Shown here: one piece after another, positions 16,465 to 26,369 of the stretch
How positions within the stretch are numbered: position 1 is the stretch's first letter
How the letters are laid out: the number at the start of each line of letters is the position of its first letter
NCBI GenBank assembly: GCA_040755535.1
Contig: JBFMAV010000016.1
Span: 7,372-71,371 of the forward strand
From: Aquabacter sp040755535
GTDB taxonomy: Bacteria > Pseudomonadota > Alphaproteobacteria > Rhizobiales > Xanthobacteraceae
Length of the DNA stretch: 64,000 nt
Reading direction: 5' to 3'
Program-made: the position numbers and the translations under genes
The notes under the pieces: model-generated
What the model saw: the letters and a program-made list of their open reading frames with translations, nothing else
The model's database searches: none
Told to the model about the DNA's origin: nothing

Positions 16465-18195
16465 TTGACCCCGCTCTCGCTGCGCCGCGCGAACCCGCCC
16501 TGGGCCTCTTTTGCCCGCAGGGCGGGTTTGCTTCCGATCGTCGCGGCGACAGGGGTGGTTTTTCTGGTCCTGTCCCCCTTCTTTGTCCTGATCGCCATCG
16601 CGGCGCAGGGTTCCGGCGATCTCTGGCCCCATCTGATCGCCTACGTTCTGCCCACGGCCTTGTGGCAGACACTTGTGCTGCTCGTGGGTGTGGGTATGGG
16701 CACAACCCTCATTGCCGTGCCCTGCGCCTGGCTCGTCACGACGTGCGCCTTTCCCGGCCGCAGGTGGGTGGATGTGGCGCTCCTGCTGCCCCTCGCGCTT
16801 CCGGGCTACATCGTCGCCTATTCCTATCTGGACGTTCTGCACCCGCTCGGTCCAATTCAGGGTGCATTGCGCTGGGTGCTGGGCATTGCCCGGCCGAGGG
16901 ATTTCCAGTTGCCCGACATCCGGTCGGCGTGGGGCTGCATCTTCGTCCTATCCAGCGTCCTTTACCCCTATGTCTACCTGTCCGCCCGCGCGAGCTTCCT
17001 GGTCCAGTCGGCCAGTGCGCTCGATGCGGCGCGGGCGCTGGGGGCGGGTCGATGGCGCACCGTCTGGCAGGTCGCCCTTCCCATGGCGCGCCCGGCCGTG
17101 GTGGCCGGACTGACTCTGGCCCTTCTGGAGGTTCTCGGAGATATCGGCGCGTCCGAATTCCTGGGCATGCGGACCCTCACCGTCTCCGTCTATACCACCT
17201 GGGTCAACCGCTCGAACCTGCCGGGTGCCGCACAGATCGCCCTGGTCATGATGCTGTTCGTTCTGCTGCTCGTGGCGGCGGAACGGCTGGCGCGCAGTCG
17301 GGCGCGGTATGTTGGAGGCGGCTCGGCTCGCCCCCCCGCCCTCATCTCTCTCAGCGGCCCGCACGGCGTGCTCGCACTGCTCTTCTGTCTCATCCCGGTG
17401 GCACTTGGCTTCGGCGTACCGTTTCTGCATCTGCTGTCCGCCAGCCTTGCCCGCATTGGGTTCAGCGGCGTTTCCCCCGCGTTGCTTATCGAGGCCCGCA
17501 ACAGCGCCCTTCTCGCGGCGGCCGGTACTGCGCTGGCCCTCGTCCTGGGTCTCCTGGTGGCTCTGGCCCAGCGGCTCGCCCCGTCCCGCCTGACAAGCGG
17601 GCTGACCCGACTCTCCACTCTTGGCTATGCGGTGCCCGGCACTGTGCTTGCGATCGGCCTGCTGACGCCGCTCGCCGGATTCGACAATGCCCTGGACCAG
17701 GTCATGCGCCAGACCTTCGGGGTGTCCACGGGCCTGCTGGTTTCGGGATCTGGGGCGGCGCTGGTCATCGCCTTTGCCATCCGCTTCCTTGCCATCAGCG
17801 TCGGCGCACTCGAAGCGGGGTATGGAAAGATCTCGCCGAACCTGGATATGGCCGCCCGCAGTCTGGGCGCCTCCAAGCGCATCGCCGTCCGACAGGTTCA
17901 CCTGCCCTTGATGCGTACCGCGCTCGCAACAGCCGCGCTCATGGTGTTCGTGGACGGCATGAAGGAGCTTCCCGCAACCTTGCTGCTGCGCCCGCTCGGC
18001 GTTGAGACGCTCGCGACCCATGTGTATGGGGAGGCGGCCCGGGGCACGTACGAGGATGGCGCGCTGGCGGCCCTCTTGATCGTCCTGGTCGGTCTGGTCC
18101 CGGTGCTACTGCTGGCGCGCCTGTCGCGTTTTGCCCTGCCGGGGACGGTTTCCGGCACCCGCAGCGGAAGGGAAGGGCCGGACGTACAGCCTTGA
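16465..18195 (+). CDS. fbpB: Ferric-iron ABC transporter permease (FbpB type)
   Basis: Fused double permease with about 12 membrane segments. Both halves have EAA-type loops: SALDAARALGAGRWRTVWQV and LDMAARSLGASKRIAVRQVH. The most natural start is the TTG at 16465, ten bases after the fbpA stop with AGGG upstream, giving 576 residues; the open frame reaches back into fbpA but that part is unconserved. Forms fbpA-fbpB; the partner fbpC is not in the window. Confidence 0.88.
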   Translation: MTPLSLRRANPPWASFARRAGLLPIVAATGVVFLVLSPFFVLIAIAAQGSGDLWPHLIAYVLPTALWQTLVLLVGVGMGTTLIAVPCAWLVTTCAFPGRRWVDVALLLPLALPGYIVAYSYLDVLHPLGPIQGALRWVLGIARPRDFQLPDIRSAWGCIFVLSSVLYPYVYLSARASFLVQSASALDAARALGAGRWRTVWQVALPMARPAVVAGLTLALLEVLGDIGASEFLGMRTLTVSVYTTWVNRSNLPGAAQIALVMMLFVLLLVAAERLARSRARYVGGGSARPPALISLSGPHGVLALLFCLIPVALGFGVPFLHLLSASLARIGFSGVSPALLIEARNSALLAAAGTALALVLGLLVALAQRLAPSRLTSGLTRLSTLGYAVPGTVLAIGLLTPLAGFDNALDQVMRQTFGVSTGLLVSGSGAALVIAFAIRFLAISVGALEAGYGKISPNLDMAARSLGASKRIAVRQVHLPLMRTALATAALMVFVDGMKELPATLLLRPLGVETLATHVYGEAARGTYEDGALAALLIVLVGLVPVLLLARLSRFALPGTVSGTRSGREGPDVQP

Positions 18196-18304
18196 AAGCG
18201 ACACAGACCGGCAGTTATGTGCGGCTCTCTCGCGAACGGGAGAATCGGCCATTCGGTGTTCGCCGCACACGGTCGCTTTCCCCGAACGATCGGATTCTTT
18301 GAGC

Positions 18305-20206
18305 GTGATTTCTGGCGCGAACACTCGCAGAGTCTTGCTTGCCCTTGGCGCCGCGGCGGGAGCTTTCGCCGTCGTCGGACTTGGAGCTCTGACGTTGGCG
18401 CCGAGCCTTGTGCCGGAAGCGGATCTGCGGCGCGTGGTGTCCGACGCGCTCGCCCGCTCTACGGGACATCGCGCCAGCATTTCCGGCGAGCCGCGCATCG
18501 TCCTTTTTCCTGCACCTGCCGTCATCCTGGAAAAGGTGGCGTTTCCCATGCCGGGGCGCATGGCGCTTGATGCCCAGGGCGCTGTCGCTCGGTTGAAACT
18601 GCTCAGCCTCCTCACCGGGCGGATCGAGGTGGCGGACGTCACCCTGAACAAGCCGACCCTGGTGGTGACCGGTCGCTCACCCACTCTCGCGCCCGCCTTG
18701 GTCTCGCTCCTCGCCGGACCGGACCTGCCGGAACTGCAACTGACCGGAGGGACGATCGCGCTGCGCAATGGGGAGGGCCTCACCGAGGAATTGGTGAGCG
18801 GCATCGACGCGCGCGTGAAACGCTCGTTGGTGGGCGGCGGCGTGTCCGCGCATGTGTCGTTCGCCTGGCGCGACCGCACCACGACCGCGGACATTCATAT
18901 CGAGGATGCCCGCGCCTTTCTCTCGGGGCGACCGACGGATTCCAAGGCTGATATCGCGACGGGGGCCTCTTGGCTGCGCTTCCGCGGGCAGGCTGCCGCT
19001 GGCCTCACGCCAAGCCTTACAGGCGAGTTAAGCGGAGAAACGGCGACCCTCCGAGATTTGATGAAATGGGCGGGGGCACCGCTGCCGCTGTCGGGCGGTT
19101 TTCAGCGCCTCTCTTTCGCGGGAACGGTGACTGCGGACCCGACGCAAGTGCAACTGGCGCCCATCACGGCACTGGTGGACGGCAACAAGAGCGAAGGGGC
19201 GCTGACCCTCAAGCTCGATGGCGCCCGTCCCGCCCTGGAAGGGACTTTTGCGGCGGACACGGTCGATCTGACGCCCTATGGGCGCATCACCATGACCGAA
19301 AGTCGGGATGGCGATTGGGATCGCACGTCCCTCAATCCCCGTCCCTTGTCCAAGTTCGATCTGGATCTGCGGTTCTCGGCGGCCCGCATGAAAGTGGACG
19401 ACAGCGTCTTCGAGCGGGTCGCCACCAGTGCGGTGCTGCGTTCGGGCCACCTTGTTCTTGCACTGGGAACGGCCCAGGCTTGGGGTGGGTCTGTCCGAGC
19501 CGCACTGGACATTGTGTCCGACGGCACCGTGGACGGGACAACCCTCAAGTTTCAGGGCGCGGGCTCTGGAATCGCCGTGGACCGCGCATTCGGGGATCTC
19601 CTGAGCATCCGCCGCATCGAGGGAACCGGCGACGTCGAGGCGACGCTGCAGGGCGTCGGGCATAGCTTCTACGAAGTGGCGCAATCCCTGTCTGGAACCG
19701 TCCTGTTTCAGGTTGCCAATGGCTCCATTGCCGGCATCGACGTGGCTCAGGTGATGCGGAGGATCGAGCGCCGCCCCCTCTCGGGCGGCGGCGATTTGCG
19801 GGGCGGACGCACGCCGTTCGAACGTCTGGTCGCCCGGATCAATCTCACCGACGGTGTGGCGCGGGTGCTTCAGGCCCAGATGTCGGGCCGTCAAGTCAAC
19901 CTGGCCTTGGACGGCGCCGTGGATGTGGGATCGCGCGATATCGACCTGCAGGGGCGGGCCATCCTGCTGCCCTCCAGCAGCGCTGAGCGGAGCGCGCCGT
20001 TTGACCTGCCCTTCATCATCCAGGGCCCGTGGAGCAGTCCCTTCGTGATGCTCGACCCGCGCAGTCTCATCGAACGATCGGGGGCCGCGCAGCCGCTTCT
20101 CGAAGCCGTGCGCAACAAAGCGCCGGGAGGAGAAGCCGCCGTGCGATCCGTGATCGAGCAACTGGCCAAGCCCACCGCCCTTCCTCCCGCCAAGGCCGCC
20201 AATTAG
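18305..20206 (+). CDS. AsmA family protein
   Basis: About 633 residues with one N-terminal hydrophobic anchor (VLLALGAAAGAFAVVGLGAL) and a large periplasmic beta-rich body. The N-terminal AsmA region includes HRASISGEPRIVLFPAPAV; the AsmA C-terminal domain includes GTVLFQVANGSIAGIDV. AsmA-like proteins are bridge-like lipid-transfer or envelope-assembly factors; a precise role is not shown. Start uncertain: GTG at 18305 or TTG at 18299, both just before the anchor. It begins about 110 bases after fbpB in the same direction. Confidence 0.82.
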   Translation: MISGANTRRVLLALGAAAGAFAVVGLGALTLAPSLVPEADLRRVVSDALARSTGHRASISGEPRIVLFPAPAVILEKVAFPMPGRMALDAQGAVARLKLLSLLTGRIEVADVTLNKPTLVVTGRSPTLAPALVSLLAGPDLPELQLTGGTIALRNGEGLTEELVSGIDARVKRSLVGGGVSAHVSFAWRDRTTTADIHIEDARAFLSGRPTDSKADIATGASWLRFRGQAAAGLTPSLTGELSGETATLRDLMKWAGAPLPLSGGFQRLSFAGTVTADPTQVQLAPITALVDGNKSEGALTLKLDGARPALEGTFAADTVDLTPYGRITMTESRDGDWDRTSLNPRPLSKFDLDLRFSAARMKVDDSVFERVATSAVLRSGHLVLALGTAQAWGGSVRAALDIVSDGTVDGTTLKFQGAGSGIAVDRAFGDLLSIRRIEGTGDVEATLQGVGHSFYEVAQSLSGTVLFQVANGSIAGIDVAQVMRRIERRPLSGGGDLRGGRTPFERLVARINLTDGVARVLQAQMSGRQVNLALDGAVDVGSRDIDLQGRAILLPSSSAERSAPFDLPFIIQGPWSSPFVMLDPRSLIERSGAAQPLLEAVRNKAPGGEAAVRSVIEQLAKPTALPPAKAAN

Positions 20207-20289
20207 CGCAAAGGCGCGATTTTCAGAGGTCGTAAGGGTGGTCCAGCCACAGCTGTGGTCTGTTGGCCGCGCCCGATGACGGCGAACTT

Positions 20290-20961
20290 CTATTCCCGGC
20301 TTTCAAACGGCGAGTAGCGCGTCTGCCGCGGGTCAACGTCAGGCATGTACATTCGGTATCGGGCGGACAGAGGGTCGCCGGCGAGCCGGGCGTAAATGAA
20401 ATGGTCCTCCCACGTGCCGTTGATGCACAGATACTTCCGGGCGATCCCCTCGAATTTGAAGCCGACGCTTTCCAGCAGGCGCAGCGAGGGGACATTGTTG
20501 GTCATGCACGCCGCTTCAATCCGGTGCAGGCCAAGTGACTGTTCAGCAACGGGCAGGAACGCGCGCAGGGCCGCGCTCATGAGGCCTTTCCCCGCATAGG
20601 GCTCGCCCATCCAATAGCCAAGATAGGCGGACTGGCAGATGCCCCGGCGGACATTGGACAAGGTCAATCCGCCCACCAGGCATTGATCGGCGGTCCGGAA
20701 CACAAGCAGCGGATAGGCCTCATCGTTCACAATATCCCGCGCATAGCGGCGCAAACGCCGGCGGAATGCAGCTTTGGTCAGGTCGTCCGCCGGCCAGACG
20801 GGTTCCCACGGCGTGAGGAAGGCGCGGCTTGTCTCCCTTAGATCCCGCCATTGCGCAAAATCTCCCAATTGCGGGACACGCAGATAGACACGCTCGCCCG
20901 CAATCACGGGCAAAACGTCAGGCGAGAGAATCGACGACAGCGGCCACATGCGCTTGCTCAT
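20290..20961 (-). CDS. GNAT family N-acetyltransferase, RimJ-like
   Basis: Acetyl-CoA-dependent N-acetyltransferase of the RimJ/RimL group. Visible features are GERVYLRVP-GD, LGYWMGEPYAGKGLMSAAL (the acetyl-CoA loop), HRIEAACMTNNVPSLRLLE, and VGFKFEGIARKYLCINGTW, which is the RimJ pattern. The target could be a ribosomal protein N-terminus, but substrates vary. Start uncertain: ATG at 20961, ATG at 20949, or GTG at 20988. It follows the M16 peptidase gene by 35 bases, consistent with a thrC-M16-rimJ operon. Confidence 0.88.
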   Translation of the reverse strand: MSKRMWPLSSILSPDVLPVIAGERVYLRVPQLGDFAQWRDLRETSRAFLTPWEPVWPADDLTKAAFRRRLRRYARDIVNDEAYPLLVFRTADQCLVGGLTLSNVRRGICQSAYLGYWMGEPYAGKGLMSAALRAFLPVAEQSLGLHRIEAACMTNNVPSLRLLESVGFKFEGIARKYLCINGTWEDHFIYARLAGDPLSARYRMYMPDVDPRQTRYSPFESRE

Positions 20962-20996
20962 GACGCGGCTCGGAGACGGGCTCCCCACCCGGCTCG

Positions 20997-22259
20997 CTAC
21001 ACTTTTAAACGTTCCACCACACGGGCAGCCGGTTCAAGTCCCCTGCCCGGCCCAATGGCGGAGAGCACGGGGCGTCCACCGGCCAAAAGGTCGCGGGCCG
21101 CCGCGCGCACCGCTGTCACATCGACGGCTTCCACCTTTGCAACAATTTCTTCCACAGGGATGATGCGCTCGAAACCGAGAATTTGCCGCGCCAGCTGTTC
21201 CGCGCGTGCACCCGAGCTCTCCAGCGCCGCCAGCAGCCCGACCTTCATCTGCGCCTTCGCTCGTGCCACCTCTATCTCGGCGACGTCCTGCGAGACCGCC
21301 TCCAACTGGTCGATCACGACATTCGTCAGCTCGCCCACGTCCGCGTCATCGGTTCCCGCATACACGCCGAACACGCCCGCGTCTGCGTAGGGCCAATGGA
21401 AGGCATAGATGGAATAGCAGAGCCCTCGCTCCTCCCGAACCTCCTGGAACAGGCGGGACGACATCCCCCCGCCGAGCACGTTGGCGAGGACCTGGAGCGC
21501 GTGATAGCCCGGGTCGTGATAGGAGCGGCCTTCAAGCCCCAACACGACATGGACCTGCTCCAGGTCACGGGGCGTCAAGGAAATACCGCCTTCAAAGCGG
21601 GCGGGCGGGGGCGGCTCCTTGTCCACGCCAGACAGCCCGCTGAGGCGCGCCCGTGCTTCTTCCACCAGGCGGTCGTGTTCCACGGCGCCGGCCGCCGCGA
21701 CCACCATGCGCGGACCGCGATAGGTGCGGGCAAGGTAGGACGCGAGGCGGGATCGATCGAATCCCCGCACCGTGTCCGGGGTGCCGAGAATGGAGCGGCC
21801 CACGCTCTGGCCGGGAAAAGCCGCTTCCTGAAACAGGTCAAAGACCAGGTCGTCCGGCGTGTCCATGACGGCGCCGATTTCCTGGACGATGACATTTTTT
21901 TCGCGCTGCAGTTCCTCTGGCGCGAACGCCGGCTCCGTGAGGATGTCCGCCAGAATATCGAGGCCGAGCGTCATGTCCTCGCCCAGAACGCGGACATTGT
22001 AGGAGGTCTGTTCGACGGATGTGGCGGCATTGATGTCGCCGCCCACTTGCTCGATCTCTTCCGCGATGCGCCGGGCGGAACGCCGGCGCGTCCCCTTGAA
22101 CGCCATATGTTCGAGCAGATGGGAGATGCCATGTTCGCTGTCTTGCTCGTCCCGGGCCCCTGCTCCCACCCAAATGCCCAGCGAGACCGTCCCGAGATGC
22201 GCCATGGCATCGCTGACGACGGTGATTCCGTTTTCAAGACGGGTCTGGCGGACGCTCAC
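20997..22259 (-). CDS. M16 family zinc peptidase (processing-protease-like)
   Basis: 420-residue single-domain-pair peptidase related to the mitochondrial processing peptidase beta subunit. The inverted zinc motif HLLEH gives His47, Glu50 and His51, and the distal Glu ligand is in the EKNVIVQEI segment. The C-terminal half has the glycine-rich LGGGMSSRLFQEVREERGL loop. No signal peptide, so probably cytoplasmic or peripheral. The GTG start overlaps the thrC stop as GTGA, a conserved alphaproteobacterial arrangement. Confidence 0.93.
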   Translation of the reverse strand: MSVRQTRLENGITVVSDAMAHLGTVSLGIWVGAGARDEQDSEHGISHLLEHMAFKGTRRRSARRIAEEIEQVGGDINAATSVEQTSYNVRVLGEDMTLGLDILADILTEPAFAPEELQREKNVIVQEIGAVMDTPDDLVFDLFQEAAFPGQSVGRSILGTPDTVRGFDRSRLASYLARTYRGPRMVVAAAGAVEHDRLVEEARARLSGLSGVDKEPPPPARFEGGISLTPRDLEQVHVVLGLEGRSYHDPGYHALQVLANVLGGGMSSRLFQEVREERGLCYSIYAFHWPYADAGVFGVYAGTDDADVGELTNVVIDQLEAVSQDVAEIEVARAKAQMKVGLLAALESSGARAEQLARQILGFERIIPVEEIVAKVEAVDVTAVRAAARDLLAGGRPVLSAIGPGRGLEPAARVVERLKV

Positions 22260-23668
22260 GCAGTGGCCCCTGCGGCCGCGCGGGCGCGCGCGGAGATGAA
22301 GGACTGAAGGGCCGCCAGATCGTTCGGCAACACAGTGAACCTTTCCTTGCGAGTCATCAGATCCGCCATATGGGCCGGCAGGCCGGGGCGCTTCCCGGTC
22401 GCAGCTTCCACCGCATCCGGGAATTTTGCGGGATGGGCGGTGGATAGGATCACCTGCGGGACCGAGCGGGGGTGCTCCACCTTTGCCGCCACGGCGAGGG
22501 CGACCGCCGTGTGGGGATCGAGCACATAACCGCTTTCACGATAGGTGCGCGCAATGGTGGCGGCGGTTTCCGGTTCATCGGCCCGACCGGCCGAAAACTC
22601 ACCCACAATGGCCGCCAGAGCGTCGCGGGGAATGGTGAAGCTCCCGGACTGGGCCAGCGAGGCCATGAGTCGCCGCACGATTTCGGAATCGCGGTCGAGC
22701 GCCTCGAACAGCAGCCGCTCGAAATTGGACGACACCTGAATGTCCATGGAGGGAGAAGTCGTGGCGTGGACGCCTCGCACCTCGTAGCGCCCGCTCTCCA
22801 CGGTCCGGGCCAGGATGTCGTTGACATTGGTGGCGATGGTCAGATCGCGGACCGGCAGGCCCATTTGCTTGGCCACCCACCCGGCGAAAATGTCGCCGAA
22901 ATTGCCGGTCGGGACGACAAAGGAGACCTCCCGATGCGGGGCACCCAGGGCCACGGCCGCATAGAAATAATAGACCACCTGCGCGACGATCCGCGCCCAA
23001 TTGATGGAATTCACGCCCGCGAGCGCCATGCGGTCGCGAAACAAGTGGTCGTTGAACATCGCCTTCACATGGGCCTGGCAATCGTCGAATGTGCCCTCCA
23101 CGGCGATGGCGTGGACATTCTGACCGCCGACCGTGGTCATCTGGCGCCGCTGCACCTCAGAGACCCGGTTGTGGGGATAGAGGATGAAGACATCGACCGC
23201 ATCGGAGTGGCGAAACGCCTCGATGGCCGCGCTGCCGGTGTCGCCGGATGTGGCGCCGACCAGGGTCGCGCGGGCACCGCGATTAGAGAGGACATGGTCC
23301 ATCAATCGCGCCAGAAGCTGCATGGCGACGTCCTTGAAGGCCAGGGTCGGGCCATGGAAGAGTTCAAGGACGAACGTGTTCGGCGCGAGCTGCACGGTGG
23401 GCGTTGTCGCCGCGTGGCGGAAGCACCCATAGGCATCGGAAATCATCAGGTCGAGTGCGGCCGGCGGGATCGAGTCGCCGACAAAGGGCGAAATGACGCG
23501 ACGTGCGACTTCCGCGTAGGGCTTGCCCGAAAGGTCGGCGATCTGCGCGTGAGACAGGGTCGGCCAATCCTCCGGAACATATAGCCCGCCGTCGCGCGCC
23601 AGTCCCGTCAGCAGGGCTTCGGAGAACGGCAGAGGCGGCGCCTCGCCACGTGTCGAAATATACTGCAC
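22256..23668 (-). CDS. thrC: Threonine synthase
   Basis: PLP enzyme converting O-phosphohomoserine to threonine. The N-terminus YISTRGEAPPLPFSEALL and LARDGGLYVPE are family signatures; PLP-binding Lys112 is in GPTLAFKDVAMQ; SGDTGSAAIEAF binds phosphate. I moved the start from an upstream TTG to the GTG at 23668, which has GGAG seven bases before it and matches the usual M-x-YISTRGEAP start. 470 residues. First gene of the thrC-M16-rimJ unit. Confidence 0.95.
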   Translation of the reverse strand: MQYISTRGEAPPLPFSEALLTGLARDGGLYVPEDWPTLSHAQIADLSGKPYAEVARRVISPFVGDSIPPAALDLMISDAYGCFRHAATTPTVQLAPNTFVLELFHGPTLAFKDVAMQLLARLMDHVLSNRGARATLVGATSGDTGSAAIEAFRHSDAVDVFILYPHNRVSEVQRRQMTTVGGQNVHAIAVEGTFDDCQAHVKAMFNDHLFRDRMALAGVNSINWARIVAQVVYYFYAAVALGAPHREVSFVVPTGNFGDIFAGWVAKQMGLPVRDLTIATNVNDILARTVESGRYEVRGVHATTSPSMDIQVSSNFERLLFEALDRDSEIVRRLMASLAQSGSFTIPRDALAAIVGEFSAGRADEPETAATIARTYRESGYVLDPHTAVALAVAAKVEHPRSVPQVILSTAHPAKFPDAVEAATGKRPGLPAHMADLMTRKERFTVLPNDLAALQSFISARARAAAGATA

Positions 23669-23849
23669 CGTGTCGCTCCGAATGGGCGCCCGCGCCAAGG
23701 GGGATCCGCGCCAAGAGGGAAACGCCGTATCTCCCCGCAGCCTAAAGCCAGAAGACAGCGAAATTAATGCCGCTCATATCCCCCCTTCCGATGGATTGCC
23801 AGAGTGGCTTGCCCGCTCAGACCGCCCGGCTCAGGATGGCCCCTCTCCC

Positions 23850-24818
23850 ATGGGCAGCATACCGTTGATTTCGTTCCTTTCCCAGGCACTCGCCGCCCTC
23901 GGACGACAGGGCACAAAAGCAGTAGCCGCAAGCATTTTCGTCGGTCTGGCGTTGCCCGGGCTTGCGAGCGTGGCCAAGCCGCTGCTGGTGCCATGCATTT
24001 TGTGCCTGCTGGCCATGTCTTTCATGCGCACCGACCTGCGGCGCCTCAGGGGCGGACGGCATACCGGACTTCTGGCGCTGTCCCTTATCTGGATCATGGC
24101 GATCCTGCCGGCAGGCTTCGGCTTTCTGGTGAGCCGGGTGCTGCCCCCGGCTGACAATGGCCTGATGCTCGCTCTGATCATGCAGGCCGCTGCTCCGCCG
24201 ATTATGTCCACCCCTGCATTCGCGGCACTGCTGGGCATAGATGCGGCCCTCAGCCTCGCGGTCATGCTGCTGTCGCTGTGCGTGCTCCCCTTCACCGCTC
24301 CCCTCTTCGTCTCGCACTTCACTGATGGCGCGCTCGCCCTTGATGGGTTCGCCCTTGCCGGCCGGCTGGCCGTAATCCTCGGCGGCTGCGCCGGTGCCGG
24401 CGTCGCACTCCGGCATCTGTGTGGCCCCGCGCGTCTTGTGCGCTGGAATGACCAGTTGAACGGCGTCAACGCCGTGCTGCTGTTGGTTCTTGCTGTGGCG
24501 TTCATGGATGGCGTCACGCCATGGCTGTTGGCGGATCCTTCCTTCGTCCTCGGTCTCGCGGGCCTCTCGGCGAGCGTCTCCCTGTGCGCGCTCGGCCTGA
24601 CGCTGCTGCTTTTCCGGCGTGTAAAGGGGGGGCAGGATCTCATGCTCGCCTATGCGGCGGGCAATCGCAATTTCGGGCTCATGGTCGCTGCGGCCGGGGG
24701 GCTGCTTCCCGACACCACCTGGCTCTATGTCGCTCTCGCCCAGTTTCCCATCTACCTCCTGCCTTACTTGCTGCGCCCCTTGGCATCCCGCCTCTTGCTG
24801 CGCGCAGACCCGAAATGA
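23850..24818 (+). CDS. Bile acid:sodium symporter (BASS/SBF) family membrane protein
   Basis: 322 residues with about nine or ten hydrophobic segments. The AAPPIMSTPAFAALLG stretch and the C-terminal AYAAGNRNFGLMVAAAGG match the crossover regions of SBF carriers. It probably imports an organic anion with sodium; the substrate cannot be read from sequence. The ATG at 23850 lacks a strong ribosome-binding site. Divergent from thrC with about 180 bases between. Confidence 0.7.
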   Translation: MGSIPLISFLSQALAALGRQGTKAVAASIFVGLALPGLASVAKPLLVPCILCLLAMSFMRTDLRRLRGGRHTGLLALSLIWIMAILPAGFGFLVSRVLPPADNGLMLALIMQAAAPPIMSTPAFAALLGIDAALSLAVMLLSLCVLPFTAPLFVSHFTDGALALDGFALAGRLAVILGGCAGAGVALRHLCGPARLVRWNDQLNGVNAVLLLVLAVAFMDGVTPWLLADPSFVLGLAGLSASVSLCALGLTLLLFRRVKGGQDLMLAYAAGNRNFGLMVAAAGGLLPDTTWLYVALAQFPIYLLPYLLRPLASRLLLRADPK

Positions 24819-25004
24819 GCCCGGCGCGCTACCGGAGGGACTGGCGATCTGCTAGAGGAGCCGCCGGTCGGCATGCCTTGCATGCTGATCGGATGAAGCC
24901 GCCCTTCATGGAACGTCGAGGGGCTTTCCAACGCTCAGCCTGCAAACGGCGGATCCGAGGACGGCCCCCTGCGCGAGTCCGATACTCTCCAAGCGAGCCA
25001 AGCC

Positions 25005-26312
25005 ATGATCCCCCGTTACAGCCGGCCTGAAATGGCCTCCATCTGGACCCCGGAAGCCCGCTTTCGCATCTGGTTCGAGATTGAGGCTCATGCCGCCGAA
25101 GCGATGGCGGACCTCGGCATCGTCCCCAAGGAGGCCGCCGCCCGCATCTGGGAGAAGGGCCGGGACGCGCAGTTCGACGTGGAGCGCATCGACGCCATCG
25201 AGCGGGAAGTGAAGCACGATGTCATCGCCTTCCTCACCCATCTGTCCGAAATCGTCGGGCCGGAGGCGCGCTTCGTCCATCAGGGCATGACCTCGTCCGA
25301 CGTGCTGGATACGTGTCTTGCCGTTCAGCTCACCCGCGCGGCGGACCTGCTCATCGCGGACGTGGACCAGCTTCTCACCGTGCTGGAGCGGCGCGCCTTC
25401 GAACACAAGCTGACGCCCACCGTGGGCCGCTCCCACGGCATTCATGCCGAGCCGACCACGTTCGGCATCAAGCTCGCCATCGCCCACGCCGAGTTCCAGC
25501 GCTCCCGCGCGCGTCTGGTCGCGGCCCGCGCCGAGGTCGCCACCTGCGCCATTTCCGGCGCGGTCGGCACCTTTGCCCATGTGGACCCGCGCGTTGAGGC
25601 CTATGTGGCCGAAAAGATGGGGCTTGAGGTGGAGACCGTCTCGACCCAGGTGATCCCGCGCGACCGTCATGCCATGTTCTTCGCCACCCTCGGCGTGGTC
25701 GCCTCGTCGGTGGAACGTCTTGCCACGGAAATCCGCCATCTCCAGCGCACCGAGGTGCTGGAAGCGGAAGAGTATTTTTCGGAGGCCCAGAAGGGCTCCT
25801 CTGCCATGCCCCACAAACGCAATCCCGTGCTCACGGAAAACCTCACGGGCCTCGCCCGCATGGTGCGCGCCTACGCGCTGCCCGCCATGGAGAATGTGGC
25901 GCTCTGGCACGAGCGCGACATTTCCCACTCCTCGGTGGAGCGCATGATCGGCCCGGATGCGACCGTGACGCTGGACTTCGCTTTGATGCGTCTCGCAGGT
26001 GTCGTGGACAAGCTGGTGGTGCATGCCGACAACATGCAGAAGAACATGGACAAGCTGGGCGGTCTCATCCACTCGCAGCGCGTCCTGCTAGCCCTGACGC
26101 AGAAGGGCGCGAGCCGCGAAGACTCCTATCGGCTGGTCCAGCGCAACGCCATGAGGGTCTGGCGCGGTGAAGGTGACTTCCGCACCTTCCTGCTGAACGA
26201 TCCCGACGTGCGCCAATATCTGTCGGAAGACGACATCAACGAGAAGTTCGACCTCGGTTATCACCTGAAGCACGCCGACACGATCTTCAAGCGCGTCTTC
26301 GGCCACGCCTGA
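25005..26312 (+). CDS. purB: Adenylosuccinate lyase
   Basis: Cleaves SAICAR and adenylosuccinate in purine synthesis. The fumarase-superfamily signature GSSAMPHKRNP is complete, with HQGMTSSDVLDT (substrate loop) and GRSHGIHAEPTTFG holding the catalytic His. 435 residues, begins MIPRYSRPEM as in the family. Monocistronic here, followed by a bidirectional terminator. Confidence 0.97.
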   Translation: MIPRYSRPEMASIWTPEARFRIWFEIEAHAAEAMADLGIVPKEAAARIWEKGRDAQFDVERIDAIEREVKHDVIAFLTHLSEIVGPEARFVHQGMTSSDVLDTCLAVQLTRAADLLIADVDQLLTVLERRAFEHKLTPTVGRSHGIHAEPTTFGIKLAIAHAEFQRSRARLVAARAEVATCAISGAVGTFAHVDPRVEAYVAEKMGLEVETVSTQVIPRDRHAMFFATLGVVASSVERLATEIRHLQRTEVLEAEEYFSEAQKGSSAMPHKRNPVLTENLTGLARMVRAYALPAMENVALWHERDISHSSVERMIGPDATVTLDFALMRLAGVVDKLVVHADNMQKNMDKLGGLIHSQRVLLALTQKGASREDSYRLVQRNAMRVWRGEGDFRTFLLNDPDVRQYLSEDDINEKFDLGYHLKHADTIFKRVFGHA

Positions 26313-26317
26313 AACGC

Positions 26318-26347
26318 AAAAACCCCGGCCTTCCGGCCGGGGTTTTT
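26318..26347. terminator. Bidirectional terminator between purB and grxD
   Basis: Stem AAAAACCCCGGCC / GGCCGGGGTTTTT with loop TTCC, flanked by A and T runs, so it can end both purB (+) and grxD (-) transcripts. Confidence 0.92.
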
Positions 26348-26369
26348 ATTTCGGGAGCTGTTCGCGCGA

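Noticed and set aside
20247..20258. Palindrome CCACAGCTGTGG between the AsmA-like and rimJ-like genes
   Set aside because: Short, with no T-run; not enough for a terminator or operator.
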